DNA of 5,658 nt, from positions 1-5,658 of the forward strand of contig JADFVY010000508.1 of NCBI GenBank assembly GCA_015222795.1, read 5' to 3'. Source of the stretch: Pseudomonadota bacterium (lineage in GTDB: Bacteria > Pseudomonadota > Alphaproteobacteria > UBA8366 > JADFVY01). The position numbers were made by a program, and so were the translations under genes. This document shows positions 1 through 5,658 of the stretch, in pieces (within the stretch, counting starts at the first letter, position 1; each line of letters starts with the position of its first letter). Under the pieces are notes generated by a model, which did no database searches, had not been told where the DNA came from, and saw only the letters and a list, made by a program, of their open reading frames with translations.

Positions 1-222
1 TCACGGATATGCGTTACTGCCTCTGAACCCCAACCGATCGTTCCTGAGGCACTCTCGAGCGAACTTAACGGATAAAGCGCTAGCCCGAGCCCAGCACCCA
101 ATTGCCCAAGGTTAGGATGGCGAGGGAAACTACGCCGCATAACACTTATTCAATGGCAGGTCACAATTTGCTCTGACAATGCCGTGCCTGCCTCTGCGCA
201 GGGGATGACCCGTGGCGCCGGT
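1..222. other. Gene-free stretch downstream of the acyl-transfer fusion gene
   Basis: I see no credible gene here. Open stretches in all frames are short and lack a start with a ribosome binding site. The only local structure is a self-complementary CTGCGCAG core near 194-201, with no loop and no T run, so it is not a convincing terminator for the fusion gene that ends at 223. Positions 17-42 resemble part of the repeat found at 3207-3325, sharing CCCCAACCG, two differing bases, then CGTT. That match is short and may be chance. Confidence 0.5.
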
Positions 223-3063
223 TCAGATTGGTTTGGGTTCATAGACAAGGTCAGGTTCTCCGCAGTTTTCCAGGATTGCTTCGCGTGCCTTCTGGCGAAG
301 TTGTAGCGCCGCCTCCCATCCCGTCCCCTCGGGAATGATCGGCTGGCTGAAGGCGATGGTCACGCGTCCGCGGCGCGGGAACGAACTGTCGGCCCGCAGG
401 ATCGAACGGGCGCCCCTTATGGCGGCGGGTACGACGGGCAGGCCGGCCTCCGCCGCGGCGATGAAGGCACCCATATGGAAGGCCCGCAAGCCCGGCATCC
501 GGTCGAAGGTGCCTTCGGGATAGAACACCAGCGTGTCACCGGCCTTCAGCGCGTCGGTCATTCTCACTGCATCCGAGACACCGGTGGCCGGGTCGAAGCG
601 TTCCACGAAGGCTGTGCCCAGCCGCCTCAGGAACGGCCCGGTGACGGGGCCCTCGACCAGTTCGCGCTTGGCCACGAAACCGATCGTCGGTGGCAAAACG
701 GCGGCCAGCACCATGCTGTCCAGATAGCTGGCATGATTGGCGACGACGACACATGGTTCGCCGCGCGGAAAATTGGCCGCGCCCTCGATGGTCGGTCCCG
801 CACCAATCAGTCGCAACATCAGGCCGGCGGCGGCGCGCAAAAACGCCCGGCGTTGGCGCAGGCCGGGCAGAACCATCACACCCAGCCAAACGAAGGGCCC
901 GATCCCACGATAGACAACCCAGAACCATCCCGTGAAGGCGAGCGCCCTTAGCCCCCGCACATAGCGCCGCAGGGTCGGGCGCAGGCTGGCGCGCAAAAGG
1001 CCGAAACCCTGCTGCCACAATGTGGATGGTGGCCGTCCGGTTCGGCCGGCGGCATAGAGTTCGTGGCAGGCGGCGCGGCGGATCTTGCCGCTGGCCGTCT
1101 TCAATATGGTGCCCGGCCGCGCCAGCAGGATATCGTCCGGCGGCAGGTCGGTTATGGCGGCGACGATGTCGCGAATGCTGTCGCGGATTTCTTCGCGGCG
1201 TGCGAGGTCCTGTTGTTTTGTCTCGGCCATCACCACTAGGCCCTCGGTGGCGCGCGTCGGGTCCCAGTGCCCGAAGACGGCGACGCGACCCCGGCGCACG
1301 TCGGGGACTTCCGCCACCGCCGCCTCGATCTCGTCGGGATAAAGATTGCGCCCGGCGCGCAGGATGACATCCTTGATGCGCCCGGTCACATGGATCTCGC
1401 CGCCGGCGATATAGGCCAGATCGCCGGAATCGAGCCATCCGTCGCGCACCAGCTCACGGGTCTTGTCGGGGTTGCGCAGATATCCGGACGTCGCCGATGG
1501 GCCGCGGAATTCCAGCCGTCCTTCCTCGCGTTCGCCGAGCTCCCGCCCGGACTCGCCGACGATTCGCACCTCGTGGCCGGGAACCGGCAGGCCGCAACTG
1601 ACGAATTCGGCGACCGGCTCGCTGCTGTCGCCGGCCGGCACGGCACGGCCGGACGCGGCCAGGGGCTTGCGCAGGATGCGGTCGATCAGGGGGCCACGGC
1701 CCAGCGGTGTCGAGGTCAACACCACGGCGTTTTCCGCCAGGCCGTACATCGGGGTCAGGGCATCGCGCCGGAAGCCATAGGGCTCGAAACGCTCGCAGAA
1801 ACTCTCCAGCGTCATAGGGCTGATTTCCTCGGCGCCGTTGCCCGCCATGCGCCACGAGCTCAGATCCAGCCCCTCGAGCAGGCCTTTCTCGATCTTCCTG
1901 ACGCAAAGCTCATAGGCGAAATTGGGGCCGGCCGACAGCGTGGCGCGATAGCGATGGACCGCCCACAGCCAGCGCTCGGGCCGCGCCAGGAAAGATAACG
2001 GCGACATCACCACGACCGGGCAGGCGTGATACAGGCTGCCCAGCCAGTTCCCGATCAGCCCCATGTCATGATAGAGCGGCAGCCAGCTCACTACCACATC
2101 GTCGGGCGTGGCGCGAAAGATCTGGCCGATCGCCCGGATGTTCGCCAGCAGATTGGCATGGGTCAGCATTACGCCCTTCGGGTCGCCGGTGCTGCCCGAC
2201 GTGTATTGCAGCAGCGCCAGATCGTCGCCACGCAGCATGAGGCGCGGCTCCCCGGCCGCTGGCCGGCGCAACTCTTCCACGGTAACCACATGGCGCAGAT
2301 CCGGCGCCAGCGCCCTAACGATGCGGGCGAACAGCCGCGTTTCCTTCGATGCGATCAGAACGAGCGCCCGCGCGTTGCGGAGGATACCGGCCTGGCGCCG
2401 CAGGTGGTCCTCTATCTGAGCGCGGCGCAGCGGTGGATAGATCGGCGTCGGCACGCATCCCGCCAGCAGCACGCCCAGGAAGGCGTAAAAAAACTCGGCC
2501 CCCGTTGGCAGCATGATCGCCACCGCGTCGCCCGGCTCTAGCCGCTCCTCGCGCAGGCCTGCCGTTACCGCCTGCGCGCCGTCCCACAGGGTGCGATACG
2601 AAAATGCCTCTTCATCCGCGTCCGACGACAACAGGCGGATTGCCGTGCGGTCCGGATGGGTTTCCGCATGGAAGGCCAGCATCTCGACCAGTGTCTGGGT
2701 GGTGGCTGGCGCCGGCCTTGCCGCGCCGGTTACCGGCTCGGCAACGGCGCGCAGCATCGCCGCAGCCTCTTCCGGATGGGCGGCTTCCAGAGCAGAGAGT
2801 AGGTCGGCCGGCGTGACCGCCTCCATCAGCGTTTGTTCCGCCAGCCTGACGCCGAATCCGCGTTCGATCCTCAGCGACAGTTCCAGCCTGGCCAGGCTGT
2901 CTATGCCGAGGTCGCGGTCCAGTATGCTGTCGGGGAGAACTTCCAGCGTTTCGCGCCGGCTCGGCTCCAGCTCGATCGCCAGATCGCGGACGATCATATA
3001 GAGCCGTTCCGCCTTTGCGTCGGTGGCGCCTGTGCGGTCTGCGCTTGTCCCGGTTTCAGCCAT
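223..3063 (-). CDS. ACP / fatty acyl-AMP ligase-like / PlsC acyltransferase three-domain fusion
   Basis: The protein has 946 residues. Residues about 20-95 form an acyl carrier domain with the phosphopantetheine site GIDSL (Ser56). Residues about 122-675 form an ANL adenylation domain: the P-loop-like YTSGSTGDPKG at 287-297, WLPLYHDMGLIG at 327-338, YGLAEN at 440-445, the ribose-binding aspartate D548 in SGDL, the hinge GRIKD at 561-565, and the catalytic lysine K660 in ASGKIRR. The YHDMGLIG and VSCGLPVPG stretches look like fatty acyl-AMP ligases rather than CoA ligases. A hydrophobic stretch (705-733) precedes a PlsC domain (about 760-910) with NHASYLD (H777, D782), a GPFLRRLG block and YPEGT at 848-852. 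The inferred role is to activate a fatty acid, load it on the carrier in cis and transfer it to a lysolipid or other acceptor at the inner membrane. The acceptor is unknown. E. coli Aas has the reverse domain order and no fused N-terminal carrier of this kind. The start is the first ATG after an in-frame TGA (3079-3081). A later ATG at residue 23 would still keep most of the carrier domain. Confidence 0.93.
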   Translation of the reverse strand: MAETGTSADRTGATDAKAERLYMIVRDLAIELEPSRRETLEVLPDSILDRDLGIDSLARLELSLRIERGFGVRLAEQTLMEAVTPADLLSALEAAHPEEAAAMLRAVAEPVTGAARPAPATTQTLVEMLAFHAETHPDRTAIRLLSSDADEEAFSYRTLWDGAQAVTAGLREERLEPGDAVAIMLPTGAEFFYAFLGVLLAGCVPTPIYPPLRRAQIEDHLRRQAGILRNARALVLIASKETRLFARIVRALAPDLRHVVTVEELRRPAAGEPRLMLRGDDLALLQYTSGSTGDPKGVMLTHANLLANIRAIGQIFRATPDDVVVSWLPLYHDMGLIGNWLGSLYHACPVVVMSPLSFLARPERWLWAVHRYRATLSAGPNFAYELCVRKIEKGLLEGLDLSSWRMAGNGAEEISPMTLESFCERFEPYGFRRDALTPMYGLAENAVVLTSTPLGRGPLIDRILRKPLAASGRAVPAGDSSEPVAEFVSCGLPVPGHEVRIVGESGRELGEREEGRLEFRGPSATSGYLRNPDKTRELVRDGWLDSGDLAYIAGGEIHVTGRIKDVILRAGRNLYPDEIEAAVAEVPDVRRGRVAVFGHWDPTRATEGLVVMAETKQQDLARREEIRDSIRDIVAAITDLPPDDILLARPGTILKTASGKIRRAACHELYAAGRTGRPPSTLWQQGFGLLRASLRPTLRRYVRGLRALAFTGWFWVVYRGIGPFVWLGVMVLPGLRQRRAFLRAAAGLMLRLIGAGPTIEGAANFPRGEPCVVVANHASYLDSMVLAAVLPPTIGFVAKRELVEGPVTGPFLRRLGTAFVERFDPATGVSDAVRMTDALKAGDTLVFYPEGTFDRMPGLRAFHMGAFIAAAEAGLPVVPAAIRGARSILRADSSFPRRGRVTIAFSQPIIPEGTGWEAALQLRQKAREAILENCGEPDLVYEPKPI

Positions 3064-3065
3064 GG

Positions 3066-3071
3066 CTCCCC
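3066..3071 (-). promoter_or_regulatory. Ribosome binding site of the fusion gene (GGGGAG, short spacing)
   Basis: On the minus strand GGGGAG lies only two bases before the ATG at 3063. This is closer than the usual 5-9 bases and may mean modest translation. The in-frame stop at 3079-3081 rules out a more upstream start in this frame. Confidence 0.45.
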
Positions 3072-3088
3072 GGCATTGTCAGAGACCT

Positions 3089-3117
3089 GTATACCTCGGA
3101 CGAACCCAGTAAAGCCC
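3089..3117 (-). promoter_or_regulatory. Possible promoter of the fusion gene
   Basis: Reading the minus strand, TATACA (3089-3094) is a fair -10 hexamer. No good -35 lies at the expected distance, where the sequence is GGGCTT or, with a shorter spacer, GCTTTA. If used, the leader would be only about 20 bases long. The nearby TTGACC (3144-3149) would be a better -35 but lacks a matching -10. This is a weak call. Confidence 0.22.
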
Positions 3118-3151
3118 ATGTGCGAAGGTCACGCATTGAGATGGGTCAAAG

Positions 3152-3169
3152 GGGGGTGGCTACACCCCC
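3152..3169 (-). terminator. GC-rich hairpin between antiporter and fusion gene, possible weak terminator
   Basis: GGGGGTG (3152-3158) pairs perfectly with CACCCCC (3163-3169) around a four-base loop. Read on the minus strand, the hairpin is followed by CTTTGACC, so only three U residues follow. It lies about 137 bases past the antiporter stop and 88 bases before the fusion gene start. It could end antiporter transcripts, but the short U run makes this uncertain. Confidence 0.33.
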
Positions 3170-3206
3170 TCGACGATGCAGCGCAGCCGATCCGCCGCGC
3201 CGGCCG

Positions 3207-3325
3207 CAATATCCGCTTCCAGCGGCAAAGCGGACGTAGATGAAGGTCGCGCCGGAGGTCTGCAGTTGACCCCAACCGGACGTTTTGTTTCCGCAAGCGA
3301 CCCCTTTTATGGGAGCGGACCCTCG
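3207..3325 (+). repeat. Degenerate intergenic repeat, block A (about two tandem units)
   Basis: Positions 3207-3278 align without gaps to 4734-4805, with 45 of 72 bases identical by hand count. Shared landmarks are an inverted repeat (TCCGCTT 3212-3218 with AAGCGGA 3228-3234), TGAAG, and TTGACCCCAA (3266-3275). A second unit seems to begin at 3274 with AACCGGACGTTTTGT, matching 13 of 15 bases at 4715-4729, and reaches AGCGGACC at 3314-3321, matching 4756-4763. The unit period is about 85 bases. The second unit overlaps the last codons of the antiporter gene. No transposase is present, so this looks like a non-autonomous dispersed repeat in decay. Confidence 0.62.
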
Positions 3326-4482
3326 GATTCCTCTGCTTTATTGAGAGCAACGCGGGTCGCAATCGGCCCGAAGATTTCAAATACGACCGTGGTTCCTATG
3401 GTGACGGTCAGAATAACCTCGCGCAAATCCGGGAAATGATCACCCGCAACGAGCGCCATCCCGACGGCGACGCCGGCTTGCGGTAGCAGGGCGACGCCCA
3501 TCCATCGACGATGGTTGTCTTGAGCGGCGCCAAGTCTACCGCCCACCCATCCTCCGGCGATCCGGGAAATCGTGCGTAGCACGAGAAAAGCACCGGCGAT
3601 CAAGCCGAATTCCCACCAACGATCCGTGTGCAGCGCGGCGCCGGCAAGAAAGAAAAACAGGATCATGAATGGCCATTCGATATGTTCGATCTCGTGGAAG
3701 GCACGGGTGTGGTGTTTGGCCAAATTGACCACGATCATGCCGGCTACGATACCGGCGATCAAGAAGGACACCTTCAGCCAGACAGCAACGCCAGCGCACA
3801 GGAACACGACGCCAAGTGCCTCGGCCTGCATCGGTTCGCCGGGGCGAAGGCGGCCAGTCAGAAAGGCCGCCGGAAAGCCAATTATGGCACCGACTGCAAT
3901 CGCTCCGAACAGCTCCCAGAGTCCTTGCTGGAGCGCGATAAGGACAGCGTTTCCGACCAGCACATTGGCGCCGATCAGCATCAATGAAAAGGCAATTAGA
4001 CCCCAGGCGTCATCGATGGCAACAATGCCTTCAAGAGTTTGAGCGAATTCCCCTTTCGCGCCAGTCTGTCTGATTACGTCCAGCGTTGTCGCCGGAGCTG
4101 TGGCAGTCGCAATACCCGACAGCAGAAGCGCAGTCTCCGGCGCGACGCCCAGCACGATTAATCCGCCGCCGACGACAATGACGGTGGTAGTGACGACTAC
4201 AAGGGACGTCGTCAGGATTTGCCTACCGTGACGCCGCAGCTGGGAACGAGACAACGACCCGCCAAGCAGAAAGGCGACCATCGTCAAAGCCACTGACGCC
4301 AGGAGTTCATACCAGTCGCTCAACTGCGGCGGCAGAATATCAAAGCCGGCGGGTCCGGCCAAAACGCCAAGCATCATAAGCGAGGTCACCCTTGGCAACC
4401 ACGTACGCCGCCCAATCTCGTCTGCAGCCAGGCCGATGACAAACAGGCCACCCAGCGTCATCAGGGTCAGGTGTATCTCCAT
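3307..4482 (-). CDS. CPA2-type cation/proton antiporter (Na+/H+ or K+/H+ exchanger)
   Basis: This is an inner-membrane protein of 391 residues with about 11-13 hydrophobic segments across nearly the whole chain. It exchanges a monovalent cation for protons. The family signatures are the ATAPATT stretch (127-133), the paired aspartates D157-D158 in AIDDAW, the FFFLAGAAL stretch (276-284), R303 and R307 in a late helix, and LPQAGVAVGMA (333-343). In characterised CPA2 exchangers an Asp-Asp pair goes with electrogenic Na+/H+ exchange, so that mode is favoured here; the ion itself cannot be read from sequence. The C-terminus stops right after the last helix, with no RCK/TrkA-N nucleotide-binding domain as in KefB or KefC. 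A strong ribosome binding site lies upstream of the start. Sampled lines give about 54% GC, against about 70% in the neighbouring fusion gene. The last few codons fall inside repeat block A. Confidence 0.9.
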   Translation of the reverse strand: MEIHLTLMTLGGLFVIGLAADEIGRRTWLPRVTSLMMLGVLAGPAGFDILPPQLSDWYELLASVALTMVAFLLGGSLSRSQLRRHGRQILTTSLVVVTTTVIVVGGGLIVLGVAPETALLLSGIATATAPATTLDVIRQTGAKGEFAQTLEGIVAIDDAWGLIAFSLMLIGANVLVGNAVLIALQQGLWELFGAIAVGAIIGFPAAFLTGRLRPGEPMQAEALGVVFLCAGVAVWLKVSFLIAGIVAGMIVVNLAKHHTRAFHEIEHIEWPFMILFFFLAGAALHTDRWWEFGLIAGAFLVLRTISRIAGGWVGGRLGAAQDNHRRWMGVALLPQAGVAVGMALVAGDHFPDLREVILTVTIGTTVVFEIFGPIATRVALNKAEESEGPLP

Positions 4483-4491
4483 TCAGCGGGA

Positions 4492-4498
4492 CTCCTCC
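4492..4498 (-). promoter_or_regulatory. Strong ribosome binding site of the antiporter gene
   Basis: Reading the minus strand, GGAGGAG sits nine bases before the ATG at 4482. It is a near-ideal Shine-Dalgarno sequence and fixes the antiporter start. Confidence 0.8.
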
Positions 4499-4534
4499 GG
4501 TGCGGGTGCCGGGCTATGCGGGGAGGTTGGCACG

Positions 4535-4562
4535 ACTATATCAGCGATCGCGCAGATCCAAA
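4535..4562 (-). promoter_or_regulatory. Candidate sigma-70 type promoter of the antiporter gene
   Basis: Reading the minus strand, TATAGT (4535-4540) matches the -10 consensus at five of six positions. TTTGGA (4557-4562), 16 bases upstream, is a weak -35. The start point would be near 4528, giving a leader of about 45 bases. The spacer holds the 8-base palindrome GCGATCGC (4544-4551), which could be an operator or chance. Confidence 0.4.
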
Positions 4563-4714
4563 GCGCTCTCTCACAGTATCATCGACGATTGCACCCACAA
4601 CGCGGGCGCGGTAGCAGCAAAACGGTCCACGGGTTCAAACCGGATGACTTAGGCCGCAAATGGCTAAGAGCTGCGGTTCTGCGGCATCATAGAGTACGAC
4701 AGCTCTCAGGCGGT

Positions 4715-4805
4715 AACCGGACATTTCGTGCTTTAACGTCCGCTCTAAGCCGCACAGCGGACCAATTTTGAAGTGGCCTCTGACTTCCGGGTTTGACCCC
4801 AAGCC
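4715..4805 (+). repeat. Degenerate intergenic repeat, block B
   Basis: This is the second copy of the block A repeat, in the same orientation on the other side of the antiporter gene. It starts with AACCGGACATTTCGT (4715-4729), then has a perfect seven-base inverted repeat (GTCCGCT 4738-4744 with AGCGGAC 4756-4762, 11-base loop), TGAAG at 4769-4773 and TTGACCCCAA at 4793-4802. A further decayed unit may precede it from about 4650 (CCGC 4654-4657, GCGG 4673-4676), with similar spacing to the next AACCGG, but this part is weak. Confidence 0.6.
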
Positions 4806-5007
4806 GCCATTCGCACCTTGCAAATCAGTTCATTGAAATCCGTTAAACTCAAGACATGCTGGCTCGACGCATTCACCCAAACGTGAGATCTTTAATTTGA
4901 CCTGGCGCAACGAAAATCTTGCGGCAATGTGCTAGTGGGAAATGGCACCGTGGGTCTTCGCGTCCGCAAAGCCCTTCGGAAAAGCCCCTTTCCGGCGCTG
5001 ACGAACC

Positions 5008-5065
5008 GGGCGCGCGCCTTTCAATGCGCCCAGGCCGGACCATGCCACGCGCCGCCACCGGGCGC
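5008..5065 (+). promoter_or_regulatory. Possible alternative hairpins in the lipoprotein leader
   Basis: GGGCGC (5008-5013), GCGCCC (5026-5031) and GGGCGC (5060-5065) occur in order ahead of the lipoprotein start. The middle segment can pair with either flank, so two exclusive hairpins are possible. The second would end six bases before the ribosome site. In DNA this GC-rich, such short matches can arise by chance, and no known riboswitch fold was recognised. Confidence 0.2.
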
Positions 5066-5070
5066 GTCCC

Positions 5071-5076
5071 GGGGAG
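5071..5076 (+). promoter_or_regulatory. Ribosome binding site of the lipoprotein gene
   Basis: GGGGAG lies seven bases before the ATG at 5084. Two in-frame ATG codons lie upstream (5024 and 5042) but lack a comparable site. Using them would put 14-20 extra residues before the signal peptide. This site therefore favours the 5084 start. Confidence 0.65.
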
Positions 5077-5083
5077 ATTGAAG

Positions 5084-5658
5084 ATGGTCGAAAGGAACAG
5101 GATCAGGCTACTAACGGGCGCCTTGGCGAGCGTTCTTCTGCCGGGCCTGTCGGGCTGCGTCTGGCCGCCCTATGAGGGGCCGCCGCCGCGCGGCTACCCA
5201 TCTCGCTATTTCGACTACTATTACTATCCGCACGAGGAGGTCTATTACCACATCTATACGGACCGCTATTACTATCGCGACGGCCCGGTCTGGTGGCATT
5301 CGCGGCGGCTCCCCGATCATATCCACCTGGATTCCGGTTACCGGATCTGGTTGCAGATAAGGGACGACAAGCCTTGGCGCCGCCACCACGAGCATCGCCG
5401 GAAATACCGGCCGTCGCCGCGCCCGCCCCACTATTACGACTACTGGTACTATCCGTACTGGCGCGTCTATTTCCACATCTATACCGGCTGGTACTTCTAC
5501 CACCACCGTGGCCGCTGGCTGCGGGTGCGGCGATTGCCCCAGCATATGCGCCTGGATTGGCGGCGCCGTCACCGGCTGAATATACGTGAAAACAGGCCCT
5601 GGCAGCGGCATGACGAGCACCGCCGGAAATACCCGCCGCCGCCGGAACACCGCCGTGA
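5084..5658 (+). CDS. Putative Tyr/Trp/His/Arg-rich lipoprotein with a duplicated module, 3' end outside window
   Basis: There are 191 complete codons with no stop before the window ends. Residues 1-25 look like a lipoprotein signal: basic start (RNRIRLL), hydrophobic core, and lipobox LSGC with the lipidated Cys25. The mature part is rich in Tyr, Trp, His, Arg and Pro. It contains two 67-residue modules (residues 42-108 and 117-183) that align without gaps, with 36 of 67 positions identical. Conserved features are the YYP start, VY.HIYT, RRLP.H..LD, and the ending PW.RH.EHRRKY. Pro-rich linkers follow each module, so a third module or a short tail could lie beyond the window. I do not recognise a named family and assign no function. 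Signal and charge suggest a membrane-anchored protein in the periplasm, perhaps contacting anionic surface polymers, which is speculation. The TGA in the last three bases is out of frame. Confidence 0.75.
   Translation, partial: MVERNRIRLLTGALASVLLPGLSGCVWPPYEGPPPRGYPSRYFDYYYYPHEEVYYHIYTDRYYYRDGPVWWHSRRLPDHIHLDSGYRIWLQIRDDKPWRRHHEHRRKYRPSPRPPHYYDYWYYPYWRVYFHIYTGWYFYHHRGRWLRVRRLPQHMRLDWRRRHRLNIRENRPWQRHDEHRRKYPPPPEHRR
5207..5632 (+). repeat. Tandem internal duplication within the lipoprotein gene
   Basis: Copy 1 spans 5207-5407 and copy 2 spans 5432-5632, offset by 225 bases (75 codons) with no gap needed. About 54% of the encoded residues are identical, by hand count. Conservation is highest at the module ends, and the middle has diverged, so the duplication is not recent. 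Confidence 0.85.

Larger units (their letters stand above)
4483..5083. other. 600-base gap between divergent antiporter and lipoprotein genes
   Basis: No convincing gene lies here. The stretch holds, in order, the antiporter ribosome site and promoter (4492-4562), an unassigned part (4563-4649), repeat block B (about 4650-4805), a more AT-rich part (4815-4900) that may hold lipoprotein promoter elements, and a GC-rich leader with several inverted repeats. TTGACC at 4897-4902 looks like a -35 box, but no good -10 follows at 15-18 bases. CGGAAA (4977-4982) pairs with TTTCCG (4989-4994) without a T run. Confidence 0.5.

Noticed and set aside
536..1438. A 300-codon minus-strand frame inside the fusion gene
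   Set aside because: It lies in another frame of a gene with complete domain motifs, and its Arg/Pro/Gly-heavy composition is typical of an off-frame reading of GC-rich coding DNA.
1267..1998. A 243-codon plus-strand frame opposite the fusion gene
   Set aside because: It is antisense to the adenylation domain, has no recognisable motif and no ribosome site that I could support.
3129..3380. An 83-codon minus-strand frame across repeat block A
   Set aside because: It overlaps the antiporter 3' end in another frame and its content is the repeat itself. A similar peptide arises from block B, so it is treated as a by-product of the repeat.
4628..4645. A tRNA T-arm-like GGGTTCAAAC that could mark a tRNA fragment or attachment site
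   Set aside because: The five-base stem does not pair around the loop, and no acceptor, D-arm or anticodon arm is present nearby.
4436..4771. A 111-codon plus-strand frame running from the antiporter start into repeat block B
   Set aside because: It begins antisense to the antiporter, has no ribosome site or known motif, and ends within repeat DNA.
4938..4966. A GGAAA...CGTCC pattern resembling an alphaproteobacterial EcfG-type promoter ahead of the lipoprotein gene
   Set aside because: The match to GGAAC and CGTT is partial at both boxes and not better than expected by chance.
5111..5650. A 179-codon minus-strand frame opposite the lipoprotein gene
   Set aside because: Its Val/Ile/Pro/Arg-rich repeats mirror the duplicated lipoprotein modules on the other strand. 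The plus frame has a signal peptide, lipobox and ribosome site.

Overview
The window reads as chromosomal DNA of a GC-rich Gram-negative bacterium, most likely an alphaproteobacterium. That placement is an inference. It rests on high-GC codon use, a lipoprotein signal with a lipobox, and degenerate intergenic repeats of a style I associate with alphaproteobacterial genomes. No rRNA, tRNA, CRISPR array, transposase or phage gene was found.

Layout. Positions 1-222 hold no gene, only a short stretch that may be a repeat fragment. Positions 223-3063 (minus) encode a 946-residue fusion of an acyl carrier protein domain, a fatty acyl-AMP ligase-like adenylation domain and a PlsC-type acyltransferase. 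Positions 3064-3306 are an intergenic gap with a GC-rich hairpin and a degenerate repeat (block A). Positions 3307-4482 (minus) encode a 391-residue CPA2-type cation/proton antiporter with a paired-aspartate motif. Positions 4483-5083 are a 600-base gap between divergent genes. It carries the likely antiporter promoter, a second copy of the repeat (block B) and a structured GC-rich leader. From 5084 (plus) a Tyr/Trp/His/Arg-rich lipoprotein begins, built from two tandem copies of a 67-residue module. It is still open at the window end.

How the genes relate. The fusion protein plausibly activates a fatty acid, loads it on its own carrier domain and transfers it to an acceptor at the membrane, all in one chain. 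The antiporter lies upstream in the same direction, but 243 bases with a hairpin and repeats separate them, so a shared operon is unlikely. The lipoprotein is divergent. I see no convincing evidence that the three genes form one dedicated system.

The most notable points are the domain order of the acyl-transfer fusion, the same-orientation repeats bracketing a lower-GC antiporter gene and apparently supplying its last codons, and the internal duplication in the lipoprotein.
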